A stretch of 64,000 bases of DNA from Rosa chinensis (GCF_002994745.2 NC_037092.1:18405501-18469500); one strand, 5' to 3'; shown: positions 22,701 through 34,600, numbered from the stretch's first letter. Notes: generated by a model from the letters alone, not told the origin. Numbers and translations: made by a program.

Positions 22701-23104
22701 CGATATCTTGGAGGTCTACGAAACAGACCCTTGTTGCTACTTCCTCAAATCATGTAGAGATTATTGCTCTACATGAAGCCGTGCGTGAATGCATATGGCT
22801 AAGGTCTGTAATTAGACATATTCAAGGAAGTTGTGGTTTGAAGTCTACCACAGAAGAACCTACATGCATTTATGAGGATAATGCAGCTTGTATTGAGCAA
22901 ATGAAGTTAGGTTTCATCAAGGGTGACAACACTAAGCATATCTCGCCTAAATTCTTTTATAATCAGCAACAACAAGCACTTCTAAAGATTGAAGTGAATC
23001 AAATCCGATCAGAGGATAATGTAGCAGACTTATTCACTAAGTCGTTACCTAAAATCCACCTTCGAGAAACATGTAAGGAGCATCAGATTGAGAAAGTTAT
23101 CTGA
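19742..23104 (+). CDS. Copia integrase, reverse transcriptase and RNase H
   Basis: 1120 codons; the first codon is TTG, so the frame is read as part of a longer polyprotein, not from its own start. In order: a Pro-rich variable linker (residues 1-45), integrase zinc part (FCKACSLAK) and DDE core (GDICGPI, RLDNAGEF, TQNGLAEA), a variable linker (about 330-490), reverse transcriptase (about 560-810; KWVFVRKRN, YVDDMNLIG near 741), a second variable linker (about 900-950), and RNase H (GFADAGYLSDPH, YEDNAACIEQ, HISPKFFY). No stop interrupts these domains. With gag damaged and protease missing, the enzyme could act only in trans. Confidence 0.92.
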   Translation: MDQGGAPAPHGAFPPQVRPSPVGAAIPLRPKGGFDATPAPLTPIFTSKVHCDFMAQPKSSLVVSKAHHSFCKACSLAKLGSRPSYARDTKENIPFLQRIQGDICGPIQPSCGPFRYFMVLVDASTRWSHVMLLSTRNAAFAKLLAQIIKLRAHHPDHPIKSIRLDNAGEFTSKTFDDYCMSIGIDVEHPVPHVHTQNGLAEATIKRLQMVARALVMRTNLPISAWGYAILHAAVLIRLRPTATQPFSASQMVTGYEPNVSHLRIFGCAVYVPIAPPQHTKMGPQRRLGVYVGYDSPTIIRYIEPLTGDLFTARFADCHFDETVFPSLGGDRNINVQQERQELSWSVPTMSHLDPRTAQSEIEVRRILDLQNVADSMPDAFSDIAKVTRSHIPAANVPARIDVPKSRGHDANSRMHEHGANVPSLNDGDVMARPTAPAMKRGRPIGSMDSRPRKKASSAQNNPLIIDVNNPSHENIPDYGYVQETSLGDAPMSKPTPENREISINYTSVHEMMDRNSMAIDDAFAYHIAKGIIEYDDIEPRSVEECQRRADWPKWKDAIQVELDSLTKRQVFGPVTQTPPNVKPVGHKWVFVRKRNEKNEVVRYKARLVAQGFSQRPGIDYEETYSPVMDVITFRYLVSLVVSEKLDMQLMDVVTAYLYGDLDSEIYMKVPDGLQLPKSSGSKPRSAFSIRLKRSLYGLKQSGRMWYNRLSDYLIGKGYINNEICPCVFIKRTSSGFAIIAVYVDDMNLIGTLDELKETAKYLKSEFEMKDLGKTRFCLSLELEHRSDGILIHQSAYTQKILRRFNEDKAKSVSTPMIGRSLEPGKDPFRPKDEDEELLEAEVPYLSAIGALLYLAQCTRPDISFAVNLLARHSSAPTRRHWIGVKTIFRYLRGTIDMSLFYPYREKRNDGRMGSDPIRHGATVHHDKVAGHVAANVITTTRGGRPHPIPLHQNDNDVLMGFADAGYLSDPHKGRSQTGYVFTIRSTAISWRSTKQTLVATSSNHVEIIALHEAVRECIWLRSVIRHIQGSCGLKSTTEEPTCIYEDNAACIEQMKLGFIKGDNTKHISPKFFYNQQQQALLKIEVNQIRSEDNVADLFTKSLPKIHLRETCKEHQIEKVI

Positions 23105-23318
23105 ACTCCCACGATTGTAGCAATCAGGGGGAGATATCGACATCAGGGGGAGTTATGATGTCTACATGTTCGATCTCGAAGAGTGAAGGACGTGTTGTGC
23201 TCTTTTTGTCCTTCGACCAGGGTTATTTTTGTCCCACAGGGTTTTTGTTACCTGGCAAGGTTTTTAACGAGGCAACGGATGAAGCGTCACCACCAAGTTT
23301 GAGCGGCACAAGGGGGAG

Positions 23319-23528
23319 TGTTGAAGGAATATCGATTTAGTATGCCTTATCAAACTAGGAGTAGTAATAGGAGAGAAGGTTCTAGATTTCCCAATCCTAC
23401 ACGGATTGGTATTCCTTGTAACATTAGAACTAGTACTTTGTAATCCCTATATATAGGGCTCCTATTCTCAATATTAATATGACACAATTCTCTCTACAAT
23501 TTCTCTCGAATCTCTTTTTCCTTAAACA
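23319..23528 (+). repeat. 3' LTR of element B
   Basis: 210 bp, equal to the 5' LTR except for three extra bases (ATT) in CTCAATATTAATATG. Confidence 0.93.
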
Positions 23529-23533
23529 ATTTT

Positions 23534-24120
23534 TAGTTATATCGTAGAGAAATCGAACATCGGATCGGATATCACAATAGTGATAAAATATGTTCGAAAA
23601 TAAAGGCAAAAATCACCGCCCATACTTAATGAGCTCTACAGTTCGATAAATATCTTTTGTAATCATCTACAAATAAACCATTGTTTCTTCTGATAGAATT
23701 GTTGTAGGGAAATTAATTGGAACTCATGCCAAACTAGAATCTTTAGCTGTTTTCATTCCACTTCCCTTTAGTGCGGACAGTACTGCTACTTAATTTCTCA
23801 ATTTCTTCTATCTTCTTCTACTTCTGAACTCATCTTGGTGGAGTATATTCTAAAACTCCCAATCGTACCAAGTTTCCCTAATTAAGCAAAGCCAACAAGA
23901 TCGATGTCAAGTTAGATTTAGCAATCGGATTTTTCACATAAGAGAAACACCCAATTCACACTATAAACAATAGAGCCATATCATTAAATGAAATAAAATA
24001 CACGTCTTTATTTATATCTGCAACACGAAAATAAGTAACCTAACCCTAAAGAACGAAGAGAAAAAATCATTAAATTAACTTTCCAACTTCTTCCAAATTC
24101 TCAATTAACATTTGCACCAT
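23534..24120. other. Intergenic stretch and SKP1 3' UTR
   Basis: No ORF is convincing. The right part should hold the 3' UTR of the minus-strand SKP1 gene; an AATAAA signal lies near 24008-24013 on that strand. Confidence 0.5.
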
Positions 24121-24639
24121 TCAGTCTTCATCAACCCCCTCAAAAGCCCAGGCATACTCCTCCCGGAGCGCCGCCTCCTCCTCGGGAGTGAAATCGCTCT
24201 CAATCCCAAACAACTTCCTTACATACTCCACACTCTTGTTCTTGATCCGGTCCGCCACGGACTGGTTCAACAAGTCCAGCAAGTCATTCACATTCAAATA
24301 ATCAGCTGCCAGAATCAGCTCCATTATGCGCTCGGTGGTGTCCTCCTTCACGTACTCAGCATAGAACTTCCTCAGTTCCTTCTTCCCGGCCTCGTCGTGC
24401 TCCGCCTTCGGCTTCAAGGCGAGATGCTTGGTGCAGAAGTCAATGATCCTCGTCAGTTCCTTGCTGTGCACGTTAGGAATAGGCATCACCATGTCTCGGG
24501 AGACCCCATCGTCTCCAAAGAAGGCCTTGACGGTTCCGAACTCCATCGCTACGTCCTCCTCCAATTCAAAGATCTCATCGTCGGAGGTCTTCAGGGAGAT
24601 CGTCTTCTTTTCTTGGACGGTGTCCTCCTCTGTCGACAT
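24121..24639 (-). CDS. SKP1-like protein (SCF ubiquitin ligase adaptor)
   Basis: A single exon of 172 codons. SKP1 links cullin 1 to F-box proteins in SCF E3 ligases in cytosol and nucleus. The N-terminal BTB/POZ-like fold (KTISLKTSDDEIFELEED, residues about 10-75) and the C-terminal F-box-binding helices (ELILAADYLNVNDLLDLL, SVEYVRKLFGI, FTPEEEA) end in WAFEGVDED, the typical WAFE tail. The frame is open upstream to 24786, but I chose ATG 24639 (MSTEEDTV). It fits SKP1 length, and a TATA box lies only about 95 bp upstream, which places the extra codons in the leader or promoter. The gene has no intron, as is common in expanded plant SKP1 families. It is an ASK-type protein; the specific paralogue cannot be told. 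Confidence 0.93.
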   Translation of the reverse strand: MSTEEDTVQEKKTISLKTSDDEIFELEEDVAMEFGTVKAFFGDDGVSRDMVMPIPNVHSKELTRIIDFCTKHLALKPKAEHDEAGKKELRKFYAEYVKEDTTERIMELILAADYLNVNDLLDLLNQSVADRIKNKSVEYVRKLFGIESDFTPEEEAALREEYAWAFEGVDED

Positions 24640-24731
24640 TGTAGAGTAAGAGTGAGCAAAGGAACGATGATGATGATGATCAGGTGTTTGCTTCTCTGTA
24701 TGTGTTTTCTGGTGAAGTGAAGAGAGAAACT

Positions 24732-24740
24732 TTATATTGA
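24732..24740 (-). promoter_or_regulatory. TATA box of the SKP1-like gene
   Basis: CAATATAAA on the minus strand, about 95 bp upstream of ATG 24639. It lies inside the extended open frame, which argues against the longer N-terminus. Confidence 0.5.
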
Positions 24741-24786
24741 GGGGTTTCGAACATTTGCGAAATAAAGGATTCGATGCTAAAAACAC

Positions 24787-25083
24787 GACGGATGTTGCTC
24801 ATGTGTATCGCTAATATAATAAAATTGGTCTATACTCACCAGAAGAAGAGGAGGTTTCCGGAAATGCCTGACAGTGGAGAGAAGACCTGGTAAGAATAGG
24901 AGACTTGGGGGTAGTATAAATTATCACTCCTACTGTAAAGGAGGATTTTCGCTGACCACAAATTGTATTGTCATTTAATCGACTTCATACACATCTTTCT
25001 TCAAAGTAATTATTCTGAATCCGGAGTTGTCCAATATGCTAGCGACAATTATGCTTTGATAAATAGAAAATAGAAGAGGTAAA

Positions 25084-25139
<56 letters not shown>

Positions 25140-25818
25140 CCGATGAAACACAGAGACCTATATGTAGAATTGTGGATCACTCAATAAACTCGGACTACGA
25201 ATACGTGATAATTTGAGACTAAATAATAATTTCTTGTTAACCTAAAGGTAAATCAAGGTTCGCAAAGATTGCAAGTTGTAACTTTGAGAAACACAAATCA
25301 TGAATCTTTCCAAATGCGAGTGGTAGAAGCCTCACACTCGCGCACATATCCTTTTGGCCATTCTGAACCCAGATTAATGAACTCACAAAACCCAATTGGC
25401 CAACCGCAATTTCCATATTTCATTTTATGTTCTCCACATGAATCTGAAGCAATAGATGGAGTTGATCATACATATACTGAAACAATATATTCTGCAAACG
25501 CCAGAAAGGAAGGCTCTGACAGAAACAGAGCCTCTTCAGCCATCGTATTTCATACTAACAAAATCTAATCCCATATATTGAACTTCATTAGTCAGATCAG
25601 TCAAATATGCAAGGAAATAAATGAATATTGAAGTCCTTGTTCAAATTGTGCCAGTGCCAGAGTACCTTTCATGTAATTCATATTCTAATATCGTAAGAAA
25701 CTGACTATACTACAAAAATGATGCAATTGCCATTCATGGTGCACAACCAATGATCTCATTGACGAAGTGAATCCAGGATAGCGATAGTATTCATATGCAG
25801 AGTCGAGAGGAAGAAAGG
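24787..25818. other. Intergenic stretch with a TA microsatellite
   Basis: A (TA)n tract of about 50 bp lies at 25088-25136 without the fold-back MITE seen in the two other long TA tracts. A 99-codon frame (25269-25568, +) resembles nothing I know. The rest is non-coding; the right end should include the 3' UTR of the helicase gene. Confidence 0.5.
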
Positions 25819-28110
25819 TTATACGGGAGCCAATTCTCTTTTGTTCTTCTTACTCCTTTTTTTCAATAAACCTTTCGCTTCTAGCGTCTTTAGTGTTCGT
25901 TCTTTCCGTTTTTTCTCTCTTTCTACAAAGTTGGATTCCATCATCTTCATCTTTGCCACACGCCTGGCTGTGTAAACCTGCACATTGGAGATGAAATACG
26001 TAAGCAATCATTTCCACAACTTCAACAAATATTTTCCCACAAGCTTTAATAAGTCATAGCCTCATAGCTAGTACATAAGTCTATAAACAAATTTATAATT
26101 CTCCCGCAAGCTTTAGTGCAAAACCAATACCTTACGAATATCCTCAAGAACCTCGTTCTCCTTGCATTCAAATTCTACCAACTGTTCCCCAACTTCTTCT
26201 TCTATTTTATGAAGCAGCTTTACATCAAGCTGCAAAACACAATCTCCCTTATTAATCAAAACAAATAATCTTTTGATTGTAAACCAAATAAAAGTAAAAT
26301 TATAAAATATAAAATCCCTATAAAATACAGAAGAAAAAACAAAAACAACAACCATAAGAACACCACTGTATGCCTGACTTGTCTCAATAGTTGCAAATTT
26401 AGACTGGACATGATCACCTAAAGAATTTCATTGGTGGGATGGGAGGAAAGTTGCTAATTTTAACCCATCTCACAATGATCATATCTGCTACTTACTTGGG
26501 TAACAACGCTGACAGCTAAACCTCCTCTGCCTGCTCTTGCAGTACGTCCCACACGGTGAACATAATCCTTTGGATCACTGCAAGTAGTATGACAATTAAG
26601 CTTTAAGAATCATATTTCCTACTGGAAGTAACAATAAAAAAATCCATTGAGTAAGACCTTGGAATATCATAATTGATTACTAGGTCAACCGTAGGAATAT
26701 CCAAACCACGATTGGCAAGATCAGTTGCAATCAACACTGGAACCTGTCCAGATTTGAACTTATGTAATGCAGAAAGTCTAAGAGGCTGGGATTTGGATGA
26801 GTGCAACGCTGAAACACTTTGACCAAGCTCCTCCAGTAAAAAATTCAATAAGTGACAATTCCTGCACACACATAACAAAACCCAAAGATTGATGATTACT
26901 TAATAATCCAAACACCAAGCCATCCAACAAACAAACCAGCACCGAAACTATTTAAAAGCAAGAATACCATAGGGTTGAGACAAACACAATGGCTGAACGA
27001 ATACCCATATCTTTCATTTTCGACAAAATATACACCAAATAAACTTCTTTCGCTTCACGGGGTATGAAAACATATTTCTGCGCAAGAGTACCAACCGTCC
27101 TGAGACCTTCATAAGCCTGGTAAAAGTACGCCTTATTTGCAGAAACTTCAATCAGTGCTTGCAGGTCACTAGTCATTGTTGCAGAAAACAACAGGGTCTG
27201 CCGATTCTTCGGCAAGCACTGAAACACCACTCTCAAATCGGCCTCAAATTCAGCATTCAATAACCTATCTGCCTCATCCAGCACTAGGAACTACAACACA
27301 ATAAAACAACTCATCAGTACCCAGCTCAGACTTAACACCCCAAGCAAAGCACCTTATATCATCTACATCTATCACATCTTCAAAACAAAAATCCATCGAA
27401 AAGTCCTAATCTTCCCATACAGATTCCACTTTAAAACTCACAATGTACACAACAATTCAGCAAATTTATAAAAAAAATTGAAAAGAAATGCTTAAACCCT
27501 AAATTACCTTGGCCTTGGAGAAAACAGAGGGAAAATCAGGGTCCTCCTGAAGCAAATCCCTAACCCTACCGGGCGTGGCAATCACCACATGGGGCCTACT
27601 CATCAAGCTCTGAGCTTGCTTCAGCTTATCCATACCTCCAACAATCACCGAGCACCTCAAATGCAGCGACGACCCGAAAGCCCTGAACTGCTCGGCGAGC
27701 TGGTACGCCAGCTCATGCGTCGGCGTCATCACCAGCGCGAAAACCCCATAAGGCCCCTCCGCCAGCCGCTGCAGAATCGGCAGCGCGAACGCCGCCGTTT
27801 TGCCGCTACCGGTCTGGGCCAGGCCCAGCACGTCCCGGCCCTCCAGGATTTTGGGGATGCAGTTCGCCTGGACCGGCGTCGGCTTCTTCAGACCGAGCTC
27901 GGCGACCGTCCGGAGCAGCCAGTCGGCGAGTCCGAGGTCGGTGAACTTGGCGTCGGAGTTCGCGTCCGGGTCTGTGGACCTCTCAAGGTCCGGTTCGGCG
28001 GCGGCATGGGTTATCGGATCGGGGTCGGGTTTCGGGGCGGGTTTAGATGATCTGGGTTTGAAGAGAGGGAAGTCTAGAGATACTGTGGCTTCTTCTTCTT
28101 CTCCGTCCAT
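25819..28110 (-). CDS. RH36: DEAD-box ATP-dependent RNA helicase 36 (RH36, Dbp8/DDX49 group)
   Basis: Six exons join in phase: 28110-27508, 27290-26968, 26861-26658, 26577-26496, 26229-26131 and 25977-25819, giving 489 residues. Motifs are in the family order: Q motif ([10 protein letters not shown] ... PTPVQ), I (AQTGSGKT), Ia (PTHELA), Ib (TPGR), II (DEAD, at the exon 1/2 joint), III (SAT), V (RGLDIP) and VI ([11 protein letters not shown]). A Lys-rich tail ([11 protein letters not shown]) ends the protein, as in nucleolar helicases of this group. Arabidopsis RH36/SWA3 acts in 18S pre-rRNA processing and is needed for gametophyte divisions. At the exon 2/3 joint the usual STCR is read as STLWN, so that splice site is the least certain. 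The gene is divergent from the reductase gene. Confidence 0.93.
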
Positions 28111-28350
28111 TCTGTTCGGTTTTTCTCTGTAAAAGTTTACGCCTTTGGGAATAAAGCTTTGAACTTTGAAATAGGGTTGGCACCAAACGACGACGTTTTA
28201 GTTGGTTGGTGACAGTGACGGGTCGGGTTGGCCTTATTAGCGCCAAAAAAAAAGGGAGCAGAAAAAGAAGCAATTTTTATTTGGACCAGAGTGAAACACA
28301 TTGGCCCCTAAAAAAGCTAGAGAAGCAGAGAAGAGGAATTTTAGAGAGAG
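28111..28350. promoter_or_regulatory. Shared divergent promoter region of RH36 and the dienoyl-CoA reductase
   Basis: Only 240 bp separate the two start codons, which point away from each other. No clear TATA box is visible; there is a GGGTCGGGTTGGCC stretch near 28220. Such short head-to-head spacing suggests a bidirectional promoter. Confidence 0.6.
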
Positions 28351-30672
28351 ATGGAGTCACCGTTTAAGGCGGATGCGTTGAAAGGGAAGGTGGCGTTGAT
28401 AACGGGAGGCGGGTCGGGTATTGGGTTTGAGATTTCGACCCAGTTCGGGAAACATGGAGCGTCTATTGCTATTATGGGGAGGAGGAGGCAAGTGCTGGAC
28501 TCTGCTGTGTCTGCTCTAAAGTCTTTGGGAATTCCGGTACTTTCTTGGTTTCGAGCACTTGATTTTTGCATCTGCTTATTGTTTACATATTTGTGTTGCT
28601 ACCCAATTTTGGGTTTGTGCGTTTCTTGTGTGGTTGATTGGTTAGGGGTGGTGTTTGATGAGAAGGGTGGGGGAAGATATTGATGAAAATATTATGTTAA
28701 TTGACTGAAACCAACAGTTTAAAGTTGGAAGGTCTGCAGATCAACCAAAGCAGAATCTGTCTTCACTGCAACATTGACTATCTCTGCTGTATGTTTTAGT
28801 ATGAGGCTCTTTTGATATGTCCAGAAATCATTATGGTTTGATATATGCAACTAATAATCGAAAACTATCAGCAACACAAATAGGTAGCTAATAGAGTTTA
28901 AATAGCAGCTTGTGGGTCAGCTGGCTTGAATTCCAGTTGATCGGAGTAGTGGTTTAGTGTTGGGATGCCAGCTTTTTAATACCATTGAATTTGGATGCTT
29001 AATATACTATGGTTTTATCAACTTGCTCAACAATGTTACATTCAGATCCAGTAACCCTGCTGAGACTTCTTTTCAAAGGTTGAGTTTTTTTTATTCACGT
29101 TGCTTGGGTGCTTTCAGGCGCTGTCTACCTGACACTGATTTACTTGTGACCTGTATACATGTCATCTTCTTGAACTTGGTTGTGCTGCCCATGATTTATG
29201 TATTGTTGTGTTTTCTCTTTCATTTCAGGCTATCGGCATCGAGGGGGATGTGCGTAAACAGGAAGATGCAAGAAGAGTGGTGGAATCAACTTTTCAGCAT
29301 TTTGGCAGGCTTGACATACTTTTGAATGCTGCAGCTGGCAATTTTCTTGCATCAGCAGAAGATCTATCCCCTAATGGATTTCGAACAGGTTGGATGCAGT
29401 AAAAATCTTCATAATATGTTCACATATATGGATTCATTGTGTGCTCATGACTTGATGGTTATTAATGTGAAAATACCAAAATAATGGAAGTGAAAATGCA
29501 CTATGCATTGAAAAGAACCTATTAGCCAATTTACGTTTTGAGGGTACCATGATAATAAAGAAATCAGACGACTTAAAATTCCATGAACATATTCATTGAC
29601 CTGTAAGACATATATATTTATAAAGTTTTTCCATATTTTAAACAAATTGTTCTATTCTTGCCTGCAGTTTTGGATATTGATTCTGTTGGTACGTTCACAA
29701 TGTGCTACGAAGCACTCAAGTATCTTAAAAAAGGAGGACCGGGAAGGAGCTCATCTGGTGGTGGAACAATTTTGAACATCAGTGTTACTTTACATTATTC
29801 CGCTTCTTGGTATCAAGTTCATGTGTCAGCAGCCAAGGTTTGTTTGATAGTCCTTCAGTTGTTGTTTCTTATTTATGTGATAAAAAAATTTAAGATTCTC
29901 ATTTCCAACAGGCAGCTGTTGATGCCACTATGCGAAACTTGGCATTGGAGTGGGGAACTGACTATGATATCAGAGTCAATGGAATAGCTCCGGGCCCTAT
30001 TGGTGATACGCCTGGCATGAGTAAACTTGCACCAAAGGAGATAGATGGCAAAGCCAGAGAGCAAATGCCGTTGTATAAACTAGGTGACAAATGGGATATT
30101 GCTATGGCTGCTCTCTACCTTTCATCAGATGCAGGTTAATAACCTTATTCACTTGTGCAAGTTTATATTATAATCATTAATGTATTGTAACATGTAGAGA
30201 ATAGTAAATTTCTGTGCCCAAACCAGTAGTTTGGCATCAAACTGTAGGAATCATTCTTGTTCCATAGATAGCCAGTCTGAGGATAATTCGAATACTTCAA
30301 CTTCTGAGCCTCATCTCAGACTTGCTGTGCTTTCATAGGAATCAGAAAAATGACAAAGTAACAAGTAATAAAGTATAATTGAGACAAAAAAACATTGCAA
30401 ATCACCATATTGGTCTTGGTGATTGCTTGTAGAGGTTTCATTGCCCTTCTCTTTTCCGTGCATTGCGTTCCCTTTTGTTTCATTGGAAACTTAATTTTGA
30501 TTTGTATAACATTGTAGGGAAATTCGTTAATGGAGCTATCATTGTAGTTGATGGAGGACTTTGGCTGAGCCGGCCTCGCTATCTGCCAAAAGATGCTGTG
30601 AAACAGCTTTCCCGTGTAGTAGAGAAGAGATCTAGAAATGCACCAGTAGGGGTTCCAAGCAGCAAGCTGTAA
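28351..30672 (+). CDS. Peroxisomal 2,4-dienoyl-CoA reductase (SDR family)
   Basis: Five exons join in phase: 28351-28536, 29229-29388, 29668-29837, 29912-30134 and 30518-30672, giving 297 residues. The enzyme reduces 2,4-dienoyl-CoA to 3-enoyl-CoA with NADPH, allowing beta-oxidation of unsaturated fatty acids. The Rossmann motif TGGGSGIG (about 18-25), NAAAGNF and the lysine in SAAKAAVDA are present. The Tyr of ordinary short-chain dehydrogenases is not at its usual place, as known for the DECR2 type, which uses Asp and Lys. The C-terminus is SKL, a canonical type 1 peroxisomal signal. The first exon starts 240 bp from RH36. Intron 1 is the longest (692 bp). Confidence 0.94.
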
Positions 30673-31642
30673 GGCATAGAACAAACACCCCACCATTTTT
30701 TACGGTTATTAGTTGAATCACTCATATTCCAACAGAGGAATGATGAATCCATCTCCTTCCGTTGTTGAATAATAGTTGGTTATGTGAAATTTGGCGCCAA
30801 CAGATTAAAACAGTCATAATAGTCAAATTAATCAGCGAGGTCTGTCCTGTCTACTGATGCTGTGACCAGAAGAATAGTGTAATATCACAGGTGTGGAATA
30901 TAGTATCGATTTGTAAACATGTCTATTTTTATGTTGTTATCATAATACGATCGTAAAGATTATAATGAAAGCAGTACTGTTTTCTCGTCATCAATTTAAA
31001 GTGGCTCAAACCAGTTCTATTGGATTATGGCTTTTGAAAGGTCACGGTCGATTCTATGTTAAAAAAAAAAAAAAGTGCTACATAATAAGCCGAAATATGA
31101 AAGCGCAAGTAATTGAGCAGTATATTTCGTTTTCACTGTAGCTATCACTCTTTGACAAATAAATTTTGCTTTGCATAAACTGAGATCTGCCTTCTTTCTT
31201 TCCAATGCTTACTATATTTCCATGAGCAGGAACAAAATAGAAAAGAAAGAACTATAAATACAAAAATGTGAAGCACCTATCCTAGCCTCATTTCAAAAAT
31301 ACAGATGCTATATGTAACTGTTGTCCACGACTTGCTCAGCACTATTCAAGGAATTCCATTTACAGGCAATTTTGTCTGAGCAAACGCTCGCCGGTTTATA
31401 GGTATCTTCAACAAAACCAACTTTTGGTGGGAATAGAATCCTAATTGCATATTTCACCAAGCCATCTGCTGGAGTTGGCTTGATTACAAACGGGCAAATG
31501 TAGATTCAAGAAGATACTCCAATAAGGTTGTGGACAACCTGACTGCTTGGCTATCACAAGAAAGTGACAAGAATCACCTCTCAAACTCCCATAAGCTAGA
31601 TGAGATTTCACCTGTAATGAGCTGATGGTTCCCATCAATATT
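30673..31642. other. Convergent 3' ends and intergenic DNA
   Basis: The reductase (+) and FTSH12 (-) converge here. I see 3' UTR-like AT-rich sequence and no further gene. Reading frames over 31441-31719 are shadows of the last FTSH12 exon. Confidence 0.5.
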
Positions 31643-34600
31643 TTAACATCTGTGCAGTGGTGCAGGATATATGTCCAATGGTTGATATCGCAACTGGTCA
31701 TTATGTGGCAACGGTCCATCCTAAAATTTAACCAAATAGCACATGTGAGTTCAATTCATTAAAGAAAACATTATTTCAAAATGCACTCTAAAAGGGAGAA
31801 GAATACAATTTAAGAAAAACGTCATATATAATGGAATTAGTTACGATGTTACGGACAACGAGAGTCAAGATATCATATATTATCCAAGTAGAGATTAATA
31901 ATTATGACTTGGCTGAGTAATTGGTAGAATTGAAAAACAAGATGAAACAGTTTGGATCCCTAAACCATCACCAAATGCTCAACTTAATCAGATGGGTAGT
32001 TGATCATTTAAAAATTTAATGAGACCTCTGGTCCATCAAACATTCAAATGTAAAGCATAGACAGCCAGAAGAGCAGCTGCCTGCTAATTTTATTTTGTTC
32101 TTAACTACGTATTTTGTTATGATGTCTGGGAAAACCTTAAATGATTGTATGGAAATAACTCCTAAGATTGATATCATTTGTAATACTGACTGATGTGAAA
32201 CATGGTGTTTCAATGAATCATATCAAATTAAAAAAGTTAAGTACCTCTTCCAAGTTTATCTGATATGGCGTTACAAAATCCTCGAACATGACTGGAGAAA
32301 GGGCCTTCATTTTCTCTATAACCTCCTATAATTGAGAACCACAGATTGTGAGCTTACAGATCTAACAAGTCCAGTGCAAGAATTTCAAGAGATATGAAAG
32401 TAACTGCTTTAGAATCAATATCACAGTGATAATGCCCTACAATTACGTTTTATAACTTACCAATCCAGTAATCCTTGACTTCTCTAATAGTTCCTCAGTA
32501 ATCAAGTCCAGAATGTGCCTGTTGTTTCTCAAACCCTTCATCGCAAGTTCTTCTGTTTCTTCGATGTACTGCAACCAACACCAAATATCAACCAGGTATA
32601 CTTAAATGAAAAAACTAAGGGAAAAGAAAAACTGTAAATTGTGTTTCTATTTAAAAGATAAACTTCCACACTTTCAGTTCAGTAACCAACTAGAACAGTG
32701 ATGAAATCTTCCCACAATAAATCACTTGTTTCGATATCATGTTGCAAGCATTTGGGATTATGCAGTCCTAGCAAGTCCTACTTTAGACCAGCAAACAACA
32801 TATTTTATTTTCTTATGTTAATGAAAAGCCTCAAAACTCTCTCTTAATCATCTTTTTCTTCTGATAACTTATATACATGGCTCAGAGTTATATCATCTCA
32901 TTTATCGTGTCTGTCTCCACCCATAAATACATTGAATACATAACATTATATCCTCAATAATTAACTCCATGACATTTTTCAGGCCAAAGAGGAGTGGAGA
33001 AACCACCGCCATTTAGTAGTACCCTTTTAGTATAGCAGGCGATTGATAATAAACAAAAATCGAATTACGCACCCTTGTCAACTCTCGGGTAAACAGCTCA
33101 GACACTTCAAGAGTCATATTGGCTGGAATCACATTGGGGTCCTCCCACTAAACCACAAAGAAAAATAAGAAAAATTAGTTGATCAAGATGTTAAACCAAG
33201 AAATGAATACTTTTGTACATACTAACAAGTTTGAAGAAAAAAGATTACCCTGTATCTTATCAATTCGCCATCTGGACTATCTGGTCGATCCATTAGTCCA
33301 ATTCTTTTTGTTAGAGCTGTAAGCCCCAATCTTGAGTTTTGAGGGCTAATTACCATCTCTCGAGCAATCTGAAAAGAGGATTTAGATGAGGAAATAGATA
33401 AGTATTTCTACCAATTTGTGTACTAATTGCTACTGGTTGATTACATGCATTTAAACATTTGTAAAATTGGGAAGGTAAAAATACATATTTAAGACAAGTT
33501 TCATGGATAACTCATGTTGCCTATGAGATTAATACCATTGTGCATTCATACAAGGAATGCTAAACCGTCCATCAAAGAGATAAGGGGTAAAGATAAAGAA
33601 GCTGCATCTGAAGTTTTGTAGATTTGTTCATATCACTTTGAGCTAATTACACTTCCAATTTTTCTTTGTCTTTCAGATGAGGTAGTTCTTTAGATTGTAA
33701 CACATGAAAATAATTCTGCTACCTTTGTTAGCTTTTCCAGATCATCTCTTCCTCCATCAGTTATGTCATCACCATACACAACACGTTCAGCGCAACGCCC
33801 ACCATGAGCTACCACCATCTGCATCTTCATGTAGCCAAAGGTTGTATAACCTTGGTCTACCATATCTTCTCGGGGATAGAATACAGATACTGCAGTTTCC
33901 TGTTCATGTAACAAACAAAACCTTGTCAGAGAGCAGCTCAAATGAAATTTCAATAGCATCGACAACAAATATTTTCATACAGAAAACAATTTCTACCTTC
34001 CCACCAGGCAGAAGTTGAGAAAATGCATGCCAGTCAAATTGAGGAAACAGATGAGCTAATAGTATGTGACCAGCTTCATGAACAGCCAGCAGTTTCTTCT
34101 TTTCAGAAGACACCTATAATACAATTATACAAAACTAAGTGACTAAATTAATACGAAACACTATCAATTGAGAGAAACCACTAAAGCACAATCAACATGG
34201 ACATACACTTCGTTCGCATTTCCGCTGCTCTTCCTCAGTAAGAAGTACACCCATGCCCTCAAGCAATTGTTTATCTAACACATCCACTATGTCTTCCTGA
34301 TATATCTCTGAACGTCCTTTCCTCACCTGAAACAAACAGGAAAAATAACTTGAGAGAATTTTATAGCTACACACGATTGCAGAATTGCACTCATGAGATA
34401 GTTTTCACTCTTCCATCTATGTATATATGGTATTCAATCATATTTCACTCATTAAAAGAAAGAATGTCGGTTAGAGCTTCTATTTCAAGGGAACGATTAT
34501 ACAAACATATGACAAAAGACTACAATGGGGATGTTTGTATGATTTACTTACTGACATAATTGCTGCTTCATTTACAAGATTCCGAATATCTGCCCCAGAA

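Larger units (their letters stand above)
17043..23528 (+). mobile_element. Ty1/copia element B, recent insertion, internally deleted
   Basis: The LTRs (17043-17249 and 23319-23528) are identical except for one 3-bp indel. The 5-bp duplication ATTTT flanks the element (17038-17042 and 23529-23533). A half-tRNA-type primer site follows the 5' LTR, and a polypurine tract (AAGGGGGAG) precedes the 3' LTR. Gag, pre-integrase and an intact integrase-RT-RNase H frame are present, but the zinc knuckle and the protease are deleted compared with element C. It belongs to the same family as elements C and D. Confidence 0.93.

Noticed and set aside
24112..24720. 202-codon plus-strand frame
   Set aside because: It is antisense to the SKP1-like gene; the frame is open because of codon bias of the true gene.
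27589..28132. Plus-strand frames of 110-153 codons
   Set aside because: They are antisense to RH36 exon 1, which has clear helicase motifs; GC-rich third positions open the other frames.
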